Below the pieces are notes generated by a model, which saw only the letters and a program-made list of their open reading frames with translations, was not told where the DNA came from and searched no databases. A program made the translations under genes and the position numbers. Below are positions 37,305-47,300 of a stretch of 64,000 nt of DNA, one piece after another (positions within the stretch are counted from its first letter, which is position 1; every line of letters starts with the position of its first letter). This DNA comes from Symbiodinium natans (Eukaryota; Sar; Dinophyceae; Suessiales; Symbiodiniaceae). Where the stretch lies: the NCBI GenBank assembly GCA_905221605.1, contig CAJNDS010002831.1:159553-223552 (forward strand), given 5' to 3'.

Positions 37305-37760
37305 GGGAGGCGACCGAGTGGGCTCAGTGGCTTGAAAGGCTTGCATCTTTAAGTTCTTCTCAGTATTTTTGCATGTTGCAATTCTTGCTTGCAGGTTGTT
37401 GATTGCTTTTTGTCCGCTGTGGGTTTTTGTTGGGGTTTGGGTGTTTATCTGTGTTTTTTTTTTTGTTTTGTGTGTTCGTTTCTGGGTTTTGCGGGGTTTC
37501 GTCGCTGGCTTTTGTAGGGCAGGCTGTGGCTCTATGTGGTGTTCTATGTGGCTTATGTGGGCTTCAATGCCGTTATGGGGTTAAGTGTTAGGTGTCCCAC
37601 TTTTGCGTACCCCACAGAAGGACAAGCAAAACAAAGCAACTTGTAGCTGAATGGGGAACCATTGCTGATAACCCTTGAACATTCTACCACCATACATTCG
37701 ACAGCTCACTTCTTTTGTTCTTTTGCCCGGCCCGTTTGGAAGCCGCGAAGTGACTGCCAG

Positions 37761-39332
37761 GACACTGCGGCGCGCTTCACGAGCGCAGAAAATGGTGTGA
37801 CACGAATTCAGGTTCAGAGATGTTCAGGTTTGTTTAGGGCAGCATATCACTGGACTTGGGCCTTCAGAACAACCTCAAAGTTGCTTTAAGGTTTCCTGCG
37901 TGCCAAAAGGTTGATGCTGAACTGTTCTGGATCCTCATAGCTATGACCAGTCATTGCTCAGGGTCTCAAGGGTTAATTTAGGGCTTAAAGCCGAAGCCCA
38001 CCGCCACCGCAGGCTCAGCATTTTTGCATGGGACCTAGAGGGGAGTCCAGCCATGAAGTCCCTGGCCAACTATGACGAGACGAATCCGAAGGCTGGCGGG
38101 CGATTGTCGCAAAAAAAACCTTCGATTTGATCGCTCTCACGCAGCCCCAAACACAGACCCACCTGCCCTACCTCTCCAGCTGCAAAGGCAGTGATCGACT
38201 CGCCCCGGTCACTGCAGGCCAAGCGGTGTAGGGTGGACGGTTTGAGCTGCCGGGGGTGCAGTTTACGATCACGTGGGGTAGGGAATTAAAGATGAGTGAG
38301 TAGGGACGTTGAAGTGGCCTGCCAGTTGTCTTTTATGAAGATGCAGGGTCTCCCCTAAACTTGGCCCTAAACCCTAAACCCTGTTGTGGAACAATCCCCA
38401 AGCTCAATGCCTGGTGCGCCCCATGTACCAAGTCCACGAAGCTCTGCAGGGAAAGGTGAAGCACATGATAAATACATAAACACATAGATATTTAAGTAGA
38501 TATGTACGATATACATATATGGTCTTCCTTATATTATATTATATTATACTATATTATTTATTTTATTTTGTTTATTCAATCATATAGGTCTAGCGCCCGT
38601 TTGGGCTGTGGGCCGCCCGGACTCTCCCGCACGGGGATTTTTCGGAACAGGGCTGTAGGCTTTCGGGCCGTCGAGGGTCTACTGAGCATCGGGAATCTGG
38701 GAAGACTGGGTTTAGGGCTTCCGGTAGTTCACCCTCCTAAACCGACCAACACAGCAGCCTGCGAGTCACCTGTGCATTCTTCCCAAGCTTTGGGCAGCTT
38801 AGTCTATGAGTGTACATGGCCGTTCCAAAGGCCTGTGGAGAGTTGAACAACGCCCCTTGACCCAAGTGCCCTGGCCTTCTGCTCCTGAAAGCAGGCCTGT
38901 CGGCAGGAGGGCGTGCTACCGCAAGAGCTGATCTTCAAGCCTGCACCTGGACTTCAATCCCCTTCTGAACCCATAAAACATCACGGAGCGGGTAAGGAGG
39001 GTGCAAACTGTTGATGCCCTGGAATCTGCAATCTCTGAAGCCCGAAGTACCCTCTGCCATTTGTCGGGTCTTCGGCTGTGTTGGTCAGAGATCTTCGAAA
39101 AGGCTGCCCTGCCTTTGTCCAATACGCCTCGTATGTTATTTAGGGGAGCCACAAGGTTGTGAACTGACCATATGGTTATCTGCAGAACAGGCATATAGGG
39201 CATATAGGGCCCCCACCGGCACAACCGTCGCCACCAAGGTAGAAGCTTTCCAGGACCCCGAGTGTGTGCGTGTGCGTGTGTGTGCGTGTGTGCGTGTGTG
39301 CGTGTGCGTGTGCGTGTAGGTGTGTGTGTGTG

Positions 39333-39371
<39 letters not shown>

Positions 39372-39468
39372 GCGTGTGCGTGTGCGCGTGTGCGCGTGTG
39401 TGCGTGTGTGCGTGCGTGTGTGCGTGTGTGCGTGTGTGTGTGCGTGTGTGCGTGTGTGCGTGTGTGGT

Positions 39469-39505
<37 letters not shown>

Positions 39506-40048
39506 CGTGTAGTGTGTGTGTGTGTAGGTGTGTGTGTGTGTAGGTGCGTGTAGGTGTGTGTAGGTGTGTGTGTGTGTAGGTGTGTGTAGGTGTGTGTAGG
39601 TGTGTGTGTGTGTAGGTGTGTGTGTGTGTAGGTGTGTGTGTGTGTGTAGGTGTGCGTGTAGGTGTGTGTGTGTGTGTGTGTGTGTTCTTTTTTGTGTTTA
39701 TATTTTGGTGTGTGTGTGTGTGTGTGTGTGGGTGCGCGTGTGCGTGTGCGTGTGCGTGTGCGTGTGCGTGTGCGTGTGCGTGTGCGTGTGCGTGTGTTGG
39801 TGGGTGTTGTTCAATTCGTGAAGTTTCCAGGATAGGCACGGAAAGGAGGCAAACAAGAGTATGTGTTCCTTCCTTAGGTTCACCTAATCGAGTTCCTCAT
39901 CGCAGCAACCTATGGCTTCAGGAAAAAGCATTTTCCGGGAGCCTTCTTCAGGGGGACTGCTTTTGGAATCTTTGGGGGTCGAGCCCGAGCCGGACTCTGG
40001 CTTGCGCTGTTACTAGTTGTTTTTCTGTTTTCAGATCTCATGCTGTGA
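37761..40048 (+). CDS. small gene: WCAPC-motif exon and terminal membrane exon
   Basis: Candidate exons: 37761-37794 ([12 protein letters not shown]), 38051-38091 (ATG at 38053; [13 protein letters not shown]), 38403-38455 ([17 protein letters not shown], donor GTGAAG), 38895-38991 ([20 protein letters not shown]..., strong donor GTAAGG), possibly around 39010-39060 ([16 protein letters not shown]), and the terminal exon 39878-40048 (56 residues and TGA). The terminal exon follows a pyrimidine tract ending CCTTAG|G and begins [20 protein letters not shown], then a Gly/Phe stretch and a Leu/Val-rich membrane segment ([13 protein letters not shown]). WCAPC is the form of a thioredoxin-fold active site, but the other thioredoxin landmarks were not found, so that link is weak. 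The intron before the last exon holds the large TG array. The strand opposite 38916-39250 is also open, so some of these exons may be chance. Confidence 0.4.
39262..39799 (+). repeat. ~540-bp (TG)n/(GTGTGC)n/(GTGTAGGT)n compound array
   Basis: Dinucleotide TG with regularly spaced C and GTAGGT variants, in the intron before the exon at 39878. It opens long His/Thr or Val/Cys reading frames on both strands that are not genes. Confidence 0.95.
39878..40048 (+). CDS. terminal exon with hydrophobic C-terminal segment
   Basis: Well-formed 3' exon: pyrimidine-rich tract, TTAG|G acceptor, 56 codons in one frame, stop TGA at 40046. It encodes an aromatic/basic region ([20 protein letters not shown]) followed by Gly-rich residues and a single membrane-spanning stretch near the C-terminus. 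It is listed separately because it is the best-defined part of the 37.8-40.0 kb model. Not recognised as a known domain. Confidence 0.55.
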   Translation, partial: VHLIEFLIAATYGFRKKHFPGAFFRGTAFGIFGGRARAGLWLALLLVVFLFSDLML

Positions 40049-41193
40049 TTATTACATAGTCCTGCGATTGTTGTGTTAATATGCAAATGCGCACTACATA
40101 AATCGTTTTTTGAGGAGGTTGCCTAGCCCTCGACTTGGATCGAGGTCAGAGCTGGGTTTAGGGTTTAAAGGGTCTGGGGTTTAGGGTTTCTTGTTTAGGG
40201 TGGGGAGACCCACCGCAAAAAAAGATGGGTTTAGGGTTTAGGGCTAGTAAGGGGTATTGTAAGGGCTATTGTAGGATCGCCCCTGCCCGGAAACCTGTGC
40301 TAATGGAATCGTGGATGCTGGGTACCACTAACAAGGTTTATTCTCCCTTTGGTAGGTAGGTACCCTTGTAAGCCTGCTTCTTAGCACAAAAAGGGTAGCC
40401 GCGGGTAGCCCCGTTTCTTCCTTGATGTTCCTTCTCCGGGATGGAGTGATTGTTTTCCTGGTCCAGGAGCGAAACCTTTCGCCCCGGCTCGTGAAGCTCA
40501 GGCCGGTATTTCCTTTTTTTAGGGTTGGGGTTCCCAGTATTATCCCTTTGAAACCGAAAAGGGCGCCCTTTTCATTCCTAGGTTCCTCCTGGGTCTAGCC
40601 ACTCATGCTTCCGGTCGAGCCTCCAAGCCCACACAGACCTCTAAGCCTCCAATTGCCCTGAGCAAAAAGAGAAAACGACGGATCGCCCTTGTTCTGAATT
40701 CTTGGGGGCTGAACCCTAAACCCTACAGACCCTTCGTATATTCTGCAGGCCCTCGGGTAAGAATTGATGCTCCGGAACCCTAGCTCGTAGAAGTTCGTTC
40801 GTGAATTGGCAATAAAGCCCCGAGGGCTAGTTGAGGTCTTCTGGGGGCAGATTGGACATTTAGCTTGATTGATCCTGGTCCGGTGAAATTCTCATTGGTG
40901 ACCTCGCATATAGAAAGATTCCCCTTTTCGCCGATGAACAGACTTCCGATCGATTTGCATCCCCAAAGCGCCCAGTACCCCTTACTTAAGGAAAATACAC
41001 CTTCATAAGTCATACCAAGGACCCCTATATAGTTTAAGGTCCATTCCTTGGTTAAGGAATATATACCTTCATGAAGTATACTAAGGATCCCTATAAAGTG
41101 AACCCTAAACCAGAAACCCGAAACCCTAAACCCTAAACCCTAAAACCCTAATAATCAGGGGGCATTGGGCTCTCTTTAAAGCATCCCCGGGAG
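40049..41193. other. intergenic, repeats only
   Basis: Between the terminal exon at 39878-40048 and the first exon of the long coiled-coil gene. Contains TTTAGGG pieces, family E repeats and a CCCTAAA block at 41098-41152 just before the next exon. Confidence 0.5.
40983..41096 (+). repeat. tandem pair of a ~47-bp unit (family E)
   Basis: Two adjacent units, each TTAAGGAA..(A)TA.ACCTTCAT..A.AC.AAGGA.CCCTATA. A third copy is at 50242-50288. The upstream GCCCAGTACCCCTTA also resembles GAGCCC.ATACCCC at 45.56, 47.59 and 50.23 kb. Confidence 0.55.
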
Positions 41194-41357
41194 GTATGAC
41201 TTCTTCGAGGCGAAGCGTCGGGATCTCTTGGCCGCGGCGCGGCGTGCAAGGGCCGCTTGGTACGTGGCAGCTCGGGGGGGGGGGAGGGGGGGGGGGCCTT
41301 GTGCCTCTTTTTTGTTTGGGTGTAGGGTTTAGGGTTCGGGTTTTTGGGTTTAAGGAG

Positions 41358-41399
<42 letters not shown>

Positions 41400-44300
41400 A
41401 CTTGTGCCTGTTTTCAGGGTGCTTTTCCCCCTTGTACCCCCGGATTGGGAGGGAACCTTGTGTATTACCTTGTGTAGTTGGGGGGCAACTTGTGTCAAGA
41501 GACGACAGGAGGGACCCTTCTAAGGGACCTTAGGGTTTATCTTCAAGGGACTTATATGGGGCGCCTTGTGCTTTAAAAGGGTGCTGAAGGTTCGGATGGT
41601 GCTCCTTCTACTAAGAGTCCTTCATAGGGATTATAGTACTTTCCTATTGTAAGCCCCATTAAGGACTGTGAGGATAGGGGGGAACATCCCAATGAAGGGG
41701 CTTGAAGGGGCCGAAAGTACTCAAAAGGGTTGCACTTTCAGAGATGCGATCGTCCGGGGGTGCGCATGCGACTCTTGCTCTTGGGGTCTCCCTAAAAGCC
41801 TATAAAGCCCTGGGGTTTAGGGTTTAGGGTTTAGGGTTTAGGGTTTAGAGTTTCGGGTTTAGGGTTTAGGGCCCTTAAAGACCTTGAAGCGCTGCCACGT
41901 GGCCCCCCGAAAGTACTGAGGACGCCATACTAGCAGATGAGCACCGAGACAAGGCAGGGGGCTGTGGTCGTTCTTGGGGACCAAATCTGAACCCTAAAAA
42001 CTGGGGTCATGTACCCCCTAAAGTATATGAACCCTCAACTCTTTTTATGCGGTCTTCGGGTTTCAAGGGCGCCTCAGTTTGCACAGTCCTAGGTAGGATA
42101 AGGGGGACCCTTAAAGGGGAACCCCTTCTTAACCCTCTTCTGGCTCTCTTAAACAGGGACCCTATTCAGAGGGTCTATATCCCCAAGGGTGGGTCCTTGG
42201 GACCAGTCCCCCGGCTTCCTGAAATCCAGGAGAACTCCAAGCAGCAGCTGGAGCTCGCAGCGCAGGAGACGTGCTCCCGCAGCTCTTTGCTGCTTAAGGG
42301 TTTAGGGTTTAGGGTTTAGGGTTTTTTGGGTTAGTCTTTTGCGCGGGAGTGGGCACGGCAGAGTCCATACACAACAGCAATCACAGTCAGCAAAGTGACG
42401 GCAGAATTTCCTTCAAGGAAAATGCCGAACCCCGAGCGGCAGCGTGAGTTTTGCAAAGGGGGCTGGTCTGCGAGGAGAGTGGCATGACGAAGGGCGCCAT
42501 TCTGGCGCTCAACAGCGACACGCTCAAAATGGAACGGCAGAAGCAGCTAGGCAGCTTAGTTTCTTTTGCGCTACTTGGGGTATCTATATTATCCCCCTTG
42601 GGAATTATTGTTTCTTTTGTTTATAAAAAACCCAAGAGGATATTAAAAGTAGTGTTTTTATTAAGGTTCTAAGGGGAGTATAGGTATTGGGTTTTCTTGA
42701 TTGATTCATTCATTCCCCCCCTCCGACGTAGTATTCGCACTGCCTGGAATAAGGACCTTTTATAAGAACAGTGATGATCTATTTGGGTTGCTATTTGTCG
42801 CAGGGGCACGCGCGCGCGGTCGAGCGCGCACGCACGCGCGCGGTCGCGCGCTCGCGCGTGCGCCGGTGAGTGGGCGGGGGGGGTGGGCTGGTGGTGGTTT
42901 GTCAGTTGCATTCAGCATCACAAAGTGCAAGCAAAGCCGCACAAACACCTCTGCTGCCGGTGCAAAATTCCTAAGCTCCTCTGCTTCATGCTTCAGGGGC
43001 GGGAAGAAAAAAGACCCATTCTACTTGGGTTCCTCACCTGGAATTTAGGGACCGTGCGGGGGTGTGTTGGGCCGAACTGCAAGGGGAGTAGCCGAGGCTG
43101 CTGCGCGCCCAAGAGAACGAGCGAGCGTGGCTGAAATCGGCCCCTGGAAATGACAAGGGTTTAGGGTTAGGGTTTAGGGTTTAGGGTTTAGGGTTTAGGG
43201 TTTAGGGTTTAGGGTTTAGGGTTTAGGGTTTAGGGTTTAGGGTTTAGGAGGGATCTCGGAGCCCTCCAAGGGGGTTTGTAGGGTTGAGGGTCAGTGGAGG
43301 AGCCATACTGACAGGATTTGGGTTAGGTGCTGATCATGCGGGGTGGTGGGGTGGTGGGGGGGGTTTATGGCAGTTTATGAGCTTTAGCCGAGCTGAAGCA
43401 GTTTCGCACCACAGACTTGACGGGACAGGTTGATACGAGCCTTGTCTTACGCAAGGATTAGGGGCCAGAGCAGCTAATATATTCCCACATTCCCAAACAT
43501 CTGAAGCAAGCAGGCTCAGGTGCCCCAACAATAATGTGGCACAGTGGCATTGAGCAATTGAGCTGCGGTCTGGCTGAAACGTTCGTGTCGTGACGAGACT
43601 GTGCAGGCCTTTAAGCAGGCCGAGTAGAGCACATGCCAAGGCATGCTCAACGGCATCACACGGCTTGAGAAAGCACAGTATCCTCCGTTGTTTCCCGGCT
43701 GTTCCCCGCAATGAACACCTCAAGGCTTGCTACAGTAACTGAAAAAGCTCAACGCCGCATTCCAGCACCTGCATTCTCCAGCAACTCAGACCCCGAAGCC
43801 CAAAAGCAAAACGTCAAAGAAAGGCCTTGGGCGAAGCCTGTAGGTCACTGGACTGCCCCACAGCCAAGCTTTAAAGGGGGTTGAATGGGTTGAGGGTTCA
43901 GGGACATGTAGTGTCCCAGATGCAACAGAAAGGTTTACAGGTTTCTAGGGCAACCGCGCCAAGCAAAGTAGGCCCCCTCCTCCCAAGCCCTCGACCCTCA
44001 AAGCCCGCCAAAAAGAAGCTCAGGCCCTCCAGTGCGAGCTCAACCAGCTGAAGCAGCTGGAGCATGCCAACCTGGTACTTCAGACGGAGGCGTCTTGGTC
44101 ACCTAAAGCCTGTAGCCCTCGCAACCTGCAGCTCTGCGGGCCTGGAATGCCCTAAACCACATTTCCCCAGGAAACCCTAGCTACATGACCGCTCGCAGTG
44201 CGTTTCGCAGCCCCCAACAGCTAAACCCTCCGAGGGGAGTCCTCCTAGAAGATGGAACGATACAGAGAAGATTAGTATGGTCCCCCTGCGCAAGGATGAC

Positions 44301-47300
44301 ACCTTCAAATCGAGAAGTGTGCCAAGTCAAAAAAAATCCCTGGAAGTCACCTTCAGCCCGGAAGTCCAACAAAGCCGGACTTCGAAGACCTCAAAAAGGG
44401 GGTGCGAACATCAGCGGAGTGCTGCCCCAGCTCTTAAAAGTCAGATGAAAAAGAAGCTTTCTTAGCTTTGGTGGGCTTCCCCCTGCGGCAAACCCTTGGC
44501 AAAGCTGCAGAGCAGTTGAACAACCTCCGAGGCGAACGACAAGGAAGAGAAGATGAGGGAACAGTCCCGAAAGCTCCTTGTTCTGCGCGGAGAGATTTTT
44601 GACCACGTTTCCGGGCCTCCTCTCTGCACAGGATTCCGGTACTTTCCGGCACCTTAATTTCCCGGGTTATAAGGCTGCTAAGCCGTATGTGGGGGCTCCC
44701 GTGCAAGAAACAATCACGAACTAAGGATTCGTCTGGGGATTTCCATGAGACAAGCTACGGCCTGACACAAACGCTCGAGACAACGCCAAGAGCCCCCAAG
44801 TCCTACGTGTTTAACCTTCAAGCCTCATAGCCCCAAAGCGTTGAATACCCAAAGCCCCTAAGTTGCCCCGAAGCCCGAAAAATCAGTGAGCTTCCCACCA
44901 CCCGCTGCCCATGGAATGCAGGTATGTGACAGCTAACTTCCTCTGGGGCCTCAGGTTGTAGCAAGTCTACAGTGTGCCTGCGTGAGCCTTTTAAGTACAC
45001 CGGAGTTGAACAAAGGTCCAAAAGCCTCAGAGCTATCGTAAGGCTCCAGCACACTTGCATGTTCACTGCAGGTTCTGAAAGAAGGGGTAAGATTAGTAAC
45101 CGTTAGCTGGTTGTGACCATATATTCGCCCTCAACAAAAGCCACTTGAAAGCAACTGGGCCCTGCACGCTCACGTCGAAAGCACCCGCAAAACCCGACAT
45201 CGAAATCACCCCAGAATCTGGAGATGTCCCCTAAACCCTATTTTGGTTACAACCAAGGCTCAAAGAGCTGAACGACAAGCGCGCCATGGAAGAGGAGCGT
45301 AAGCAGATGGACACCTGGCCGGGGCTGAACCGAGACCCAGTCTCTCTAGGGTTTAGGGTTTAGGGTTTAGGCTTTGGGGTTTAGGGTCCAGGAGTTCAGG
45401 AGTTTAGGGGGTTAGGGTTTACGGTTTAGGGGTAAATACTCTATACGTCCTCTATTGCCCCCGCCTCGTGGCGGCTGTTGAATCTTAAGGCCCTGCGGCT
45501 GGCAAAACTTGGGGCCATTTCTGAGCCCTGACAGTTGACTTTTTCGACGTACCCAAGGAGCCCAGTACCCCCAAAATTATGGAAGATGCTCGGATCCCCG
45601 GGTTTTGGGGTTTGCTAAGGAGCTGGACGCGCGGCAGAAGCTCGAGAAGCAGCTCGCCAAAGAGGTGTCACGGCGAAGGGGAAGGGGGGGGGGGGGGGGG
45701 TCGGTGAAGGAAGCCATTCCACACACGCTCGAAGCCCCACAAGCCCTGCAAGGGGGGCATGTGAGTTTCGAGGGCACAAGCTTCTGTGTTTCGCCGCCCC
45801 CAAGAACCCGACTTGACGCCATTCTCTGCAAATACATCTTTATATACATATATATATATGTGTGTGTTCAATATAAACACACACACACACACATATATCT
45901 ACATACCATGGTGTGTTTCGAACTCTGCCAGGAGTTCCACAAGCAGCAGCTGGAGCTTCAGAGCAAGGCCAGTGACGGTATTCCAGGGTTCACGACATGG
46001 TTTCGGCCGCGCATAAAGACTTGACCTCTCCCCAAAAGGTCCCCCAAGGCCATGAGGTGTGGCGCAGGGAGAGGAGAGAGGCGAGAGAGACGAAGGGAGA
46101 GCACAGAGAGAGGAGAGAATGACACAGAGAGAGAGGGAGAGAGAGGGTGCAGTGTCCGCGTTGAAGGCGAAGTTGGATGCCCAGAAGGCGAAGGAGGCCT
46201 ATGAAGCTTGGCAAAAAGCCTGAGGCACCCTGCTTGGGAACCAGGTCCGTGTTGCTACTCCGTCCTTGGGAGTCAGGGGCTGCACAGCTCGGAGAGTGAG
46301 AGGGACTGCTGGGAACGATCCTGTTTTGGGAGATTTACAAAGCTGCTTAAGAAGATGTAAAGCCCAGACTTCCTCAAGCCCTCCGCACCCTGCAGTGACA
46401 TCCTGAAATCCCTGAAGAGAATTCCCTAAACCCTAAACCCTAAACCCTAAACTCTCCAGCCTCTGAAGTAAGGAGAGGCAGGTCCGCGAGGCGGAGCGCA
46501 AGCGTGAGATCGAGCGGGAGAAAGAGAGGAAGCGAGAGCAGGAGCTCACTCCCGTGGCTGACGGGAATAGGGTTTAGGGTTGAGGGTTGAGGGTTGAGGG
46601 CGGCTCGCCCACGAATGTTTTCGAAGCCGGATTGCAGGCTTGTCTCAAGGCGTGTTCTAAAATATGTTTTTTTTTTTTTCTTAAGGGGGGGGGGGGGCGG
46701 GGGAGGGGGGCCTTGTTCATAAGTCTTACCAAGAGTTATGTGTAAGGCGACAGGGAGTTCTCTCAGGCATATTTGGCCTTGGGAGCGTTGGTCGGCAGTT
46801 GAGTCCGGGATGTTTAGGTGGAGCTGCCGCTGCAAGGTCGAGCCTGCGCCACTCAGGGCCCTCAACCCTACCTAACCCAATTTCCATGATCGAAATGCAT
46901 GCTGTGGACATCCCCTACAGTGGATGGCCCTGCTGCCTAGGATTGAGGAGTTCAAAAGGGCCACCCCCTGCGAATCAAGCTCCTTGTGCAGGTCCCTAAA
47001 CTCCAAGCATCTCAATGCCCTGACGAGCCAAAGCGCGGAGAACGTCCGAAGGAGCACCGAGAACTCCAGGCGCGCAAGGACGAGATGAAGGCCCAAGACC
47101 AGCGGAGGCGCGGTGTTGATTTGTTTTTTTGGAGGGGGGGGTATGTAGGGTTTGTAGGCTTTAGCGCCATAGGCGCTGGGTGCACACAAGAGGGTTTCAA
47201 GTGCAAGGATGTGGGGTCTTGGGTTTCTGCAGAGTTTGGGTCGACACCTGGTGGGGTTTCCGTGTGGGGCTGCGCAGAAGACGTTGTTGTGGGCCGTGGG

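Noticed and set aside
39262-39821. Plus-strand Val/Cys frames
   Set aside because: Pure translation of the TG microsatellite.
38916-39839. Minus-strand open frame of 307 codons
   Set aside because: Two thirds is His/Thr/Ala from the CA array. The remaining part overlaps better-supported + strand exons with splice sites, so it is treated as a shadow.
41265-41400. Gly-rich frame over G-runs
   Set aside because: Translation of homopolymer G in an intron.
43334-43723. Minus-strand 129-codon frame
   Set aside because: Opposite to coiled-coil exons at 43382-43428 and 43598-43624, which fit the + strand gene; no start or splice support on the minus strand.
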